DNA of 27,955 nt from Alphaproteobacteria bacterium MarineAlpha10_Bin2 (lineage in GTDB: Bacteria > Pseudomonadota > Alphaproteobacteria > UBA828). The notes beneath the pieces were generated by a model. That model searched no databases and was not told the DNA's origin. It saw only the letters and a list, made by a program, of their open reading frames with translations. Where the stretch lies: assembly GCA_002937555.1 (NCBI GenBank), contig PTKB01000008.1:1-27955 (forward strand). Direction: 5' to 3'. Below are positions 1-7,618 of this stretch, piece by piece (position 1 is the first letter of the stretch; every line of letters begins with the position of its first letter). Position numbers and translations under genes: made by a program.

Positions 1-1
1 T

Positions 2-139
2 GCCCTGAGTCTCGCCAATGTGTGGGTGGACCGGCAGACCGGGCGCGGCACCGGCATGACGCCGCCAACCGAGGCACAGCCAAATTTGCGCGTAACAAGC
101 ATGGCGGAATTGGTTGCGCTTCACCGCGCCGAGCGTTAG
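2..139 (+). CDS. C-terminal fragment of an unidentified protein
   Basis: The frame starting at base 2 is open from the left edge and ends at TAG 137-139, giving about 45 residues (it begins ALSLANVWVDRQTG). The stop lies 6 bases before the next start codon, so the fragment probably belongs to the same transcription unit as the following cyclase. I do not recognise the family with confidence. The short VWVDRQTGRG stretch is reminiscent of hotdog-fold thioesterase C-termini, but that is only a guess. The rest of the gene is outside the window. Confidence 0.45.
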   Translation, partial: ALSLANVWVDRQTGRGTGMTPPTEAQPNLRVTSMAELVALHRAER

Positions 140-145
140 TCCGCC

Positions 146-1942
146 ATGCGCCAAGAATTTACCATGGATTTTCACTTCGACCATTCGCCGGAGGTGATAT
201 GGCCACTCATGATCGATTCGCCGCGCTCGAATGAGGCGACGGGCTTCCCTCGCCATGAGGCAACTCAAACGCCCCGGCCGGATGGTTCGGTAGAGCGAAT
301 TGCGCGTGGCAAATTCGGCCCGTTCCCGTCCGAGTGGGAAGAATTTCCGTGGGAATGGGTCGAACAACACAAAATGCGCAACATCAGGCGTTTTCGAAAG
401 GGCATATTCGACAATATCACCGCGCTGTTCGAGCTGGCACCGGAGGGCGACGGCTGTCATATGCATGCCGAGTTCAGCATGGAGAGCAGCAATCTGTTCG
501 GCACGCTATTTTTACTCTTCGGCGGCGGCACAAACCTCGCCCGCAAGGTTGAGACATTTATAGCCGCCAACGTTTCAAACGTCCCGGACAACGGGCCGCT
601 GCCGGCTGCGCTGGCGGGAGACAAAGTCTCACCCGCCGTGCGGTCTCGATTGACGCAGCTCGTGGCAGAGATTGAGGGCGGCACTTATGGACATAATCTG
701 GCGCGCCTCCTGGCCGAATTTATCGCCACTGGAAGCGATGTTGATATGAACCGCATTCGCCCGCTGGAGCTGGCGCAAAAGTGGGATGCAGAGCCACGCA
801 AGACCATCGAGCTTTGTCTGGAAGCGGTGCGCGTCGGCATCCTGGGTATGCGGTGGGATCTCATTTGCCCGCGTTGCCGAGGCGGCGAAGGGGCCTTACC
901 GGATCTCGCAGCGCTGCCCGAGGGCATCCACTGTCCGTCCTGCAACATCGATTATCAACGTGACTTCTCGGCCAATGTGGAGCTGAGCTTCCACCCGGCT
1001 CCGGCAATTCGGCCCATAAACCGGGACGAAAATTTTTGCCTCATGAGCCCAGCGCACACGCCGCACGTCCTGCTGCAAAAGATATTGGAACCCGGTGAAA
1101 AAGCGCAGGTCGACATCGATATCGCGCCCGGCGCCTATGATTTGCGCACTCTCGAGCCAGGTGGCGTGGTGACGGTTGATTATGAAGGCGGCGGATTTCC
1201 CGAAGTGATCGCCGGCGAAAGCGACATGCGGGCAGACGAAAAGGCGAAGTCCGGGATAGTTGCGCTCCGCAACGATAGCAACAAGCGTCTCACGCTCCTG
1301 ATCGAGCGGCGCGAATGGCTGGACAATATCGTGACGGCGGACAAGGTCACCACACTGCAGGCTTTCCGCGATCTATGCGGCAATCAAGTGTTGCGTGCCG
1401 GCGACGATGCGGCGATCGAGCATATCGTCCTGATGTTTTCCGATTTGCGCGGCTCGACCGCACTTTACAACCGCATCGGCGACGGGCCAGCCTATCATTT
1501 AGTGCGCGAACATTTCGCCTTCCTCGTCGGCGAAGTCCGCGAGCACAACGGCGCCATTATTAAGACCATCGGTGATGCCGTGATGGCGGCGTTCGGCGAG
1601 CCCGCGGATGCGGTGCGCGCCATGCTTTCGATACAAAGCCACATCGCCACTTTCAACGCGTCGCAAGAAAAAGAGGAACTCGTCATTAAGCTCGGTGGCC
1701 ATGCCGGCAGGACGATCGCGGTTAATCTGAACGGACGGTTGGACTATTTTGGCGTGACCGTCAATCTCGCCGCGCGGTTGCAACAGGAGAGCGCCGGCGG
1801 AGATGTGGTCCTCTCCCAATCCCTTGCCGACGACCCCGCCGTGGACGCTCTCCTTGAAGGCATGCAATTCGAAACAGGCGCAGCGCAGATGAAAGGCTTC
1901 GACGAACCCGTCGCCTACACCCGCTTACGCTCTCCGGCCTAG
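146..1942 (+). CDS. SRPBCC - DUF5939 - class III adenylate cyclase
   Basis: 598 aa, predicted cytoplasmic, no membrane segment. Residues 1-150 resemble an SRPBCC/START-like ligand-binding domain. Residues about 160-400 match the DUF5939 type found before bacterial cyclases and carry a Cys4 zinc-ribbon pattern (CPRC at 241-244, CPSC at 263-266). Residues about 425-590 are a class III cyclase homology domain. Catalytic residues are complete: metal-binding D433 (FSDLRGS) and D477 (KTIGDAV), purine-selecting K473 and D533, and transition-state N540 and R544. The Lys/Asp pair is the ATP-type signature, so cAMP is the expected product (inference from the family). The start at 146 has no clear Shine-Dalgarno; ATG 164 is an alternative six residues downstream. 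It heads a plus-strand group with two PNPOx-like genes and a second cyclase, all in the same orientation. Confidence 0.87.
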   Translation: MRQEFTMDFHFDHSPEVIWPLMIDSPRSNEATGFPRHEATQTPRPDGSVERIARGKFGPFPSEWEEFPWEWVEQHKMRNIRRFRKGIFDNITALFELAPEGDGCHMHAEFSMESSNLFGTLFLLFGGGTNLARKVETFIAANVSNVPDNGPLPAALAGDKVSPAVRSRLTQLVAEIEGGTYGHNLARLLAEFIATGSDVDMNRIRPLELAQKWDAEPRKTIELCLEAVRVGILGMRWDLICPRCRGGEGALPDLAALPEGIHCPSCNIDYQRDFSANVELSFHPAPAIRPINRDENFCLMSPAHTPHVLLQKILEPGEKAQVDIDIAPGAYDLRTLEPGGVVTVDYEGGGFPEVIAGESDMRADEKAKSGIVALRNDSNKRLTLLIERREWLDNIVTADKVTTLQAFRDLCGNQVLRAGDDAAIEHIVLMFSDLRGSTALYNRIGDGPAYHLVREHFAFLVGEVREHNGAIIKTIGDAVMAAFGEPADAVRAMLSIQSHIATFNASQEKEELVIKLGGHAGRTIAVNLNGRLDYFGVTVNLAARLQQESAGGDVVLSQSLADDPAVDALLEGMQFETGAAQMKGFDEPVAYTRLRSPA

Positions 1943-2027
1943 CCGTTATTTCTTCGATCCTGGCCTATTGTGCTAGTGTCACCCTCCGGTAAGGCTTGGC
2001 GGGGCGCCGGCAATAAGGAGTACAGGG

Positions 2028-2492
2028 ATGATACCGGAAAAGTATGTCGACTTTGCGCATGGTCCGCGGATGATGTTTGTCGGTTCGCGAAACGCCAAAT
2101 TGCGACCCACTGCGACATGGGCGTTCGGTGCTCTGGCCGACGGCGAGAAGGGCACCATCACCGTTTTCATCCCCGAGATCGAGGGTGCGCAAACGTTTGA
2201 AAATTTGGCGGACAATGGCCGCACAGCGTTGGTCCTGGCCGACGCGGCGACGCACGAAACCTATCAGTTCAAAGGCCAACTCCGCGAGACGCGCCCGTGC
2301 ACCGAGGCCGACTATACGGTGCAGGAAATCTATTTGAGCAAGCTGATTGCTTATCTCGAGCCGCTTGGCTATGGCGAGAATATTTGGCGGCGTTTCGAGT
2401 GTAAGCCTGCCCAGGCGGTGACTTTTGACGTGGAAGATATTTTTGTGCAGACGCCGGGTCCCGGCGCCGGTGAAAAAATTGAAGTGAATTAG
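2028..2492 (+). CDS. PNPOx-family FMN-binding split-barrel protein
   Basis: 154 aa, soluble, with a clear ribosome binding site (AAGGAG about 9 bases before ATG). The N-terminal half (MFVGSRNAKLRPTATWAFG, then a TVFIPE strand and ALVLADAATHETYQFKG) has the alternating strands of the pyridoxamine 5'-phosphate oxidase-like split barrel, a fold that binds FMN, F420 or heme. The length suits the stand-alone family rather than true PdxH, which is longer. The substrate cannot be read from sequence. It is followed 52 bases later by a second small protein of the same fold class, and both lie between two nucleotide cyclases. This placement suggests a redox or ligand-sensing accessory role, but that is inference. 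Confidence 0.75.
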   Translation: MIPEKYVDFAHGPRMMFVGSRNAKLRPTATWAFGALADGEKGTITVFIPEIEGAQTFENLADNGRTALVLADAATHETYQFKGQLRETRPCTEADYTVQEIYLSKLIAYLEPLGYGENIWRRFECKPAQAVTFDVEDIFVQTPGPGAGEKIEVN

Positions 2493-2544
2493 CCATGCCC
2501 GGGCGAAAACCGCCCGAACTGTCCGGATCGCGAGGGAGGACGAG

Positions 2545-2949
2545 ATGCTGCCAGAGGAAATCAAACCGGCGATGCAGGGGTTGGTCCCAAGCACGCTCGT
2601 TTCATGCTCGCACGAAGGCGAACCCAATGCGACGGAAATTTCGCAAGTTTGGTTTGTCGATGAGAATCATGTCGCGCTGTCGCATCAATTCTTCAACAAG
2701 ACGCACCGCAACATCCGCGCCAACCCCTTTGCATTTGTCATTATCAGGAATCCGGAGACGTTCCGGGAATGGCATTTGGAGTTGCAGTACGACCATTCCG
2801 AAACCGAGGGCGCACTATTCGACGATATGGATATGAAGCTCGAGGCCATCGCCTCGATGAGCGGCATGAGCGATATTTTTAAGCTCCAGGGCGCCGATAT
2901 TTATAAGGTGCTTTCGGTTCGCAAATCCAACGCGGGCAGAAATGGGTGA
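2545..2949 (+). CDS. second small PNPOx-like protein
   Basis: 134 aa, soluble, preceded by GGGAGGACGAG, a good ribosome binding site. The sequence runs from a short N-terminal helix into strands typical of the PNPOx-like split barrel (ATEISQVWFVDENHVALSHQ, then FAFVIIRNPETFREWHLELQ), with the conserved 'do the substrates see a flavin' segment HRNIRANP in the middle. It is about the minimum length for this fold and has no extra domain. It ends 42 bases before the GAF-cyclase start, so it is probably co-transcribed with it. Its closeness to the 690-aa GAF cyclase suggests the two act together. Enzymatic activity is not proven; it may only bind a flavin or heme. Confidence 0.68.
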   Translation: MLPEEIKPAMQGLVPSTLVSCSHEGEPNATEISQVWFVDENHVALSHQFFNKTHRNIRANPFAFVIIRNPETFREWHLELQYDHSETEGALFDDMDMKLEAIASMSGMSDIFKLQGADIYKVLSVRKSNAGRNG

Positions 2950-2991
2950 CACCATGCCTGCTGGCAATTCACCGCTTGCCGGAGAGGCGCA

Positions 2992-5064
2992 ATGTCGACG
3001 CTAGAGGATACCGGCGAGCCTTCGGTCCGCGAACAGATGTTGCAAAACCAGGAGGTCATCGACGACCTCAATAGCAAGCTTGCACGCAAATCCGAAGAAG
3101 TAAAAATCATCCAGCAGATCTCTACCGAGATTGTCGCCACGCTCGAGTTGGACAAGATCCTCGACACCATCCTCGCCGCAATGGATTCAGTGCTCGGTTT
3201 CGAGCACTGCATGATCCTGCTTGCCGCTCAAACGGAAGAAGACAAATTGGTTCTCACGGCGAGCCGGGGGTACGAGGATTCCGGCGTCGGCGTCGAAGTT
3301 CCCTTCGGCCAAGGCGTGATTGGCGTCGTCGCGAAGAAACGCCGCATGATGCGCATGGGCAATATCCAGACCCAACTCGCCTATCAGGCGAACGTTCGCA
3401 AACGCATGCAAGAAGCCGATGGCGGCGATACCGTGCAGGAGATGGCCAAACTGCCCGGCCTGGAAAATGCGCAGAGCCAAATCGCAATTCCGCTCCTGGT
3501 CCAGGACAAGCTTGTCGGCGTATTCGCGGTTGAAAGCGAGAAAGGCAATGCCTTCGACGAATTGGACGGCGTCTTGCTTTCCATCGTCGCCAATCAGGTG
3601 GCGAGCGCCATCAATAATGCCCGCCTTCATCAACAAGAGATCGAGCGCTCGGTCCAGCTCGATGAGGCCGTCGGTGAGCTCTCCCATCTCAATGAAACGC
3701 TGGAGGCCAAGGTCGACGACCATACCGCAGAATTGTCGCGCGCCCTGGAGGAGGTAAAACACGAAAAGAAATTGAGCGAGGGATTGCTCAACCGAATGGC
3801 GCCGCCCGAGGTCATCCCGGCGATGATGGAAGATAAACTGGAGGCGGCAAAAATCTCTTCTACCCTCATGTTTACCGATCTGGAGAATTTCACCGAGTTC
3901 ACATCCGGTATGGAACCGGACGAAATTTTTTCGCGCCTTAATCATTATTTCAGTTGGGCCGGCGACATCATTTCGCGCTATCGCGGTTATCTGAACAAGA
4001 CCAACGGCGACGGCACCATGGCGCTGTTCGGCGCGCCAAGCGGAAATTCGACACACCCGACGGATGCGGTGCTCGTGGGCCTCGCTCTGCAATCCGAAGT
4101 GCGCGACCACATCCCGCTCAACATGCGCATCGGCATCAATACCGGCACTATCGCTACGGGACTGCTCGGCCCGCAAAATAAAGGCCTCTACGATGTGTTG
4201 GGCGATGCCGTGAATACGGCGAGCCGGATGGAAGGCATATGTCCCTCTGGCGGCGTCACCATCAGCGGCGATACCTATGATTTGGTCAAACCCTATTTCG
4301 ACATCCAGTCGTTGGGAGAGAAAGACGTCAAGGGCCTGCACATCGTTTCCTACTACAATGTGAAATCCTTGAAGCCGCTGGAAATGGACGAGCGGCGCAT
4401 CGATCCGTCAAGCCGATTCGCCGAGCGGTGCGGCACTCTGGCCGAGGAAGTGAACAGCTTCGAGCGCAGTGCATTCGGCATGATCGACTTTACCAGCATC
4501 CAATCGCGCGATGTGGCCTTGGGCCACAACGAAGCGGTTGCCGCTTACGCGCTCGCGCTCTACCGCGCCTTGAAGGAGAGCGCGCCGGACGTGACCGGTG
4601 AGCTTGCGGAAGAAACCGTTCTGGCTGCAGCGCTGTTGCACGATGTCGGGAAATTCGACATCGACGCCGAGCGTCTGAACGAACGCTCGCCGGGCAACCA
4701 AGAGCGCACGCAGTTGCGCGCCGATTTGTTGCAGAGCACGCTCGAAGTCATAGAAAAAATCGGCCAACACGACCTCGCCCCGACGATGCGGCATTTTTAT
4801 CATTTCGAGGAAACCGGTGGCGAAGGGGCGGAGGCGGATACCCTTACAGAACTACTCGCCGCGGCTGATATCTACGATGCGCTCACCGCGCCGAAAGTCT
4901 ACAAAGGAACGCCATGGCGGATTTCCGGCGCTCTGGAAGAACTGTTACACCTGCCTCACTGCCAGGGTGCCGAACGGCCCATATTCGACAAGTTCGTCGA
5001 GATTATGCGGCCCAAAGACGCCGCAATTTTGACCACCACGAAAACGGAAGTCATGTTCCGCTAA
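2992..5064 (+). CDS. GAF - class III adenylate cyclase - HD/HD-GYP-like fusion
   Basis: 690 aa, soluble. Order: short coiled coil (10-45), GAF sensor domain (about 45-205, broken by a Met/Arg-rich insert), a long coiled coil (210-265), cyclase domain (about 285-445), then an HD-type phosphohydrolase region (about 490-690). The cyclase is complete: metal ligands D296 (FTDLENFT) and D340 (KTNGDG), purine-selecting K336 and D401, and N408 and R412. In the C-terminal part H550-D551 (HDVGKFDID) and D626 to T632 (DIYDALT, followed by VYKG) match HD-GYP landmarks. The GYP stretch itself is replaced by a HFEETGG-type segment, so it is degenerate or a distinct HD subgroup. ATG 2992 has GGAGAGG just upstream. 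It probably makes cAMP under GAF control, with the HD part acting as a hydrolase or sensor. Confidence 0.88.
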   Translation: MSTLEDTGEPSVREQMLQNQEVIDDLNSKLARKSEEVKIIQQISTEIVATLELDKILDTILAAMDSVLGFEHCMILLAAQTEEDKLVLTASRGYEDSGVGVEVPFGQGVIGVVAKKRRMMRMGNIQTQLAYQANVRKRMQEADGGDTVQEMAKLPGLENAQSQIAIPLLVQDKLVGVFAVESEKGNAFDELDGVLLSIVANQVASAINNARLHQQEIERSVQLDEAVGELSHLNETLEAKVDDHTAELSRALEEVKHEKKLSEGLLNRMAPPEVIPAMMEDKLEAAKISSTLMFTDLENFTEFTSGMEPDEIFSRLNHYFSWAGDIISRYRGYLNKTNGDGTMALFGAPSGNSTHPTDAVLVGLALQSEVRDHIPLNMRIGINTGTIATGLLGPQNKGLYDVLGDAVNTASRMEGICPSGGVTISGDTYDLVKPYFDIQSLGEKDVKGLHIVSYYNVKSLKPLEMDERRIDPSSRFAERCGTLAEEVNSFERSAFGMIDFTSIQSRDVALGHNEAVAAYALALYRALKESAPDVTGELAEETVLAAALLHDVGKFDIDAERLNERSPGNQERTQLRADLLQSTLEVIEKIGQHDLAPTMRHFYHFEETGGEGAEADTLTELLAAADIYDALTAPKVYKGTPWRISGALEELLHLPHCQGAERPIFDKFVEIMRPKDAAILTTTKTEVMFR

Positions 5065-5079
5065 AGGACACGCCTTCCG

Positions 5080-6906
5080 TTAGCCCGAGTCCTCTTCGCC
5101 GCTGTTGTCGCCATCTTTCGCCGCCGGTTTCTTTTTCGGCAAATCAAGACGCAGGCTCAATTCCTTCAGATGTTTCGGCGCTGCCGGCGCCGGCGCCCCC
5201 ATCATCAAATCCTGTGCCGTCTGATTGAACGGGAACATGATGATCTCGCGAATGTTGGGCTCGTTCGCCAACAGCATAACGATACGGTCGATTCCCGGCG
5301 CGATGCCGCCATGCGGCGGTGCGCCATACTGGAACGCCTGATAGAGCGCACCGAATCGGGTCTCGACTTCCGATTTCTCATAGCCGGCAATCTCGAACGC
5401 CTTGACCATAACGTCAAGGCGATGGTTCCGGATCGCGCCGCTCGACAGCTCGACACCGTTGCAGACGATATCGTACTGCCAGGCGAGAATATCGAGCGGG
5501 TCTTTGTTTTCGAGCGCTTCCAGTCCGCCCTGGGGCATGGAAAACGGATTGTGACTGAAGCCGATAGCCTGGCTATCTTCGTCGCGCTCGAACATCGGAT
5601 AGTCGACGATCCAGCAAAAGCGAAAACTGCCCTCCTCGATCAGGCCGAGTTGCTGCGCCAGTTCGACCCGCACCGCGCCGGCATAACGCGCCGCAAGATC
5701 TTCTTTATCGCAACTGAGGAACAAGGCGTCGCCATCGCTTAGTCCGGCCGTTTCCCTGAGTTGCTGAATCACATTGTCGGGGATGAATTTGGCGATCGGC
5801 CCCTTGCCGCCGGCGCCCTCGAAAACAATATAGCCGAGGCCGGGGGCGCCGAGCGCCTGGGTAAATTCGATCATCTTGTCGAAGAAGCTGCGCGGTTTGT
5901 CGGCGACGCCGCGCGCTGGAATGCCGCGCACCACGCCGCCTTTCTTGATCACGCCTTTAAAGGCCTTGAAGGCCACCTCCTCCAACGCGAAATATTCGGT
6001 GACGTCGACAATTTCAGTCGCGATGCGCAGATCGGGTTTATCGGTCCCGTAGCGCAGCATAGCATCAGAATAGGCAAGGCGCGGGAACGGCAGGGGCGTC
6101 ACCTCTCGGTCCGAAAACTCGTCAAACACGCCGTGCATCACGGGCTCGACGGCGGCGAATACATCTTCCTGCTCGACAAACGCCATTTCGATATCGAGCT
6201 GATAAAACTCGCCGGGCGAGCGGTCGGCGCGCGCATCTTCATCGCGGAAACATGGCGCGATCTGAAAATAACGGTCGAATCCCGAACACATGACAAGCTG
6301 CTTGAATTGCTGCGGCGCCTGCGGAAGCGCATAAAACTGCCCCGGATGCATGCGGCTCGGCACGAGAAAATCGCGCGCGCCCTCGGGCGAGCTGGCCGTC
6401 AGAATCGGCGTTTGAAATTCGGTAAAGCCCTGTTCCACCATACGCAGGCGAATGCTGGTGATGATCTCGCTGCGCAGCATGATATTGCGGTGCATTCGCT
6501 CGCGGCGTAGATCGAGGAAGCGGTAACGCAAACGCGATTCCTCGCCATATTCATGCTCGCCATGCACCGGCAGCGGCAGAGTCTCGGCCGCGTTTTGGAT
6601 TTCGACATCGCGAATGCGCATCTCCACTTCGCCGGTCGGCAAGCGCGTGTTTACCGTCTCCGCATCGCGCCGGACGATCGCGCCCGAAACCGTCAGAACA
6701 GATTCCGGTCGCAGATTGCGCGCCGCCTCGAACATTTCATGATCGGCCTCGACCACGCATTGCGTCACCCCGTAATGATCGCGTAGATCGACGAAAACGA
6801 GATGCCCGTGATCGCGCACGCGGTGCACCCAGCCCGAGAGACGGGCGTCTTCTCCGACATGTTCGGCGCGTAATTCGTCGCAAGTATGGCTTCTGTAGCG
6901 ATGCAT
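5080..6906 (-). CDS. aspS: aspartyl-tRNA synthetase, non-discriminating type
   Basis: 608 aa, class II synthetase charging tRNA with aspartate. N-terminal OB-fold anticodon domain (1-110), then the catalytic core with motif 2 (FRDEDARADR), a bacterial GAD insertion, and motif 3 (GGIAPGIDRIVMLL) near the C-terminus. The tail is a charged Lys/Asp/Glu extension. H33 in RDHGHLVF sits where discriminating enzymes such as E. coli have Leu, which is the known mark of AspRS that also charges tRNA(Asn) and works with GatCAB. The longer frame up to 7200 is open, but the protein clearly begins at MHRYRSHTC (ATG 6904-6906), with AGGAG 9 bases upstream. It converges with the GAF cyclase, 15 bases apart. 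A TTGACA at 6990-6995 on minus could be its -35. Confidence 0.95.
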   Translation of the reverse strand: MHRYRSHTCDELRAEHVGEDARLSGWVHRVRDHGHLVFVDLRDHYGVTQCVVEADHEMFEAARNLRPESVLTVSGAIVRRDAETVNTRLPTGEVEMRIRDVEIQNAAETLPLPVHGEHEYGEESRLRYRFLDLRRERMHRNIMLRSEIITSIRLRMVEQGFTEFQTPILTASSPEGARDFLVPSRMHPGQFYALPQAPQQFKQLVMCSGFDRYFQIAPCFRDEDARADRSPGEFYQLDIEMAFVEQEDVFAAVEPVMHGVFDEFSDREVTPLPFPRLAYSDAMLRYGTDKPDLRIATEIVDVTEYFALEEVAFKAFKGVIKKGGVVRGIPARGVADKPRSFFDKMIEFTQALGAPGLGYIVFEGAGGKGPIAKFIPDNVIQQLRETAGLSDGDALFLSCDKEDLAARYAGAVRVELAQQLGLIEEGSFRFCWIVDYPMFERDEDSQAIGFSHNPFSMPQGGLEALENKDPLDILAWQYDIVCNGVELSSGAIRNHRLDVMVKAFEIAGYEKSEVETRFGALYQAFQYGAPPHGGIAPGIDRIVMLLANEPNIREIIMFPFNQTAQDLMMGAPAPAAPKHLKELSLRLDLPKKKPAAKDGDNSGEEDSG

Positions 6907-7054
6907 CCTCAACAGCTCCTGATTAGACCGCGTTCGGACCTGTGTGGCCCAGTGACGGCGGGCGAGAAAGCACATGGATGAGGTCCGTTTGTCAAGGCTC
7001 CCGCGCAATGCACTGGCCGAATCGGCAGCTTTCGCGTAAACACGGGAAGACCTC

Positions 7055-7618
7055 ATGGCGCGACATTTCATATACAGCCTTGTTATTGTTTTTTTCGCCC
7101 TTCCGGCCATTGCGGAAGAGAATTCGGATGCATTTCTGGAAGCAGCAAAAACCGGGGATACAAACACGCTGCGCACTCTACTGGCCGAAGGTGTGGACAT
7201 TCACGTGGCGGATTGGGCCGGCTGGCCGGCGCTCAATTGGGCGGCCTTGATGTTGCGCAACGAAAGCATAGAGTTCCTACTCGATTCCGGCGCCGACATC
7301 GAATATTTGGCCAAAGGCGGCAAGAACAGCGGCCGACCGCTCATGATGGCGGCAAAAAAATACCGGGGGCTGGAAGCGGTAAAACTGCTGGTCGGGCGTG
7401 GCGCCGATGTTAACGGCGCGGATCAATACGGCCGCACGCCCTTAATCATGGCCGCGCGCTACGGCCGCATCAAGATCGTTCGATATCTACTCTCCCAAGG
7501 CGCCGGAACGGACGCAGAAAGCATCATGCGAAAATGGAAAACACCACTGATTGCGGCCAATCTGCGCGGCCACGAGGAGGTCGCAGCCCTCTTGCGGGAA
7601 GCCGGGGCGGTGCGATGA
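7055..7618 (+). CDS. exported ankyrin-repeat protein
   Basis: 187 aa. Residues 1-20 form a signal peptide (short Arg/His start, LVIVFFALPAIA, probable cleavage after AIA), so the protein should be periplasmic or secreted. From residue 24 on there are four to five ankyrin repeats, seen as repeated LLxxGADxx ... GxxPLxxAAxxG units with well-kept helices. Ankyrin repeats bind other proteins; there is no catalytic motif. The start has only a weak GGAAGA upstream. It is divergent from aspS (148-base gap), and its TGA stop overlaps the ATG of RNase D (ATGA at 7615-7618), so the two are translationally coupled. The functional link to an RNase is not obvious. Confidence 0.85.
   Translation: MARHFIYSLVIVFFALPAIAEENSDAFLEAAKTGDTNTLRTLLAEGVDIHVADWAGWPALNWAALMLRNESIEFLLDSGADIEYLAKGGKNSGRPLMMAAKKYRGLEAVKLLVGRGADVNGADQYGRTPLIMAARYGRIKIVRYLLSQGAGTDAESIMRKWKTPLIAANLRGHEEVAALLREAGAVR

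Noticed and set aside
3187..4341. Long minus-strand open frame (384 aa) inside the GAF-cyclase gene
   Set aside because: Wholly antisense to a gene with clear domains; its protein has no recognisable motif and is rich in His, Arg and Ala as expected from a GC-rich shadow frame.
5065..5093. Hairpin between the GAF-cyclase and aspS stops as a terminator
   Set aside because: Only a 5-bp stem plus two pairs after a mismatch and no clear T run; too weak to call.
5761..6510. Plus-strand open frame (249 aa) inside aspS
   Set aside because: Antisense to aspS, whose motifs are unambiguous; no domain seen.
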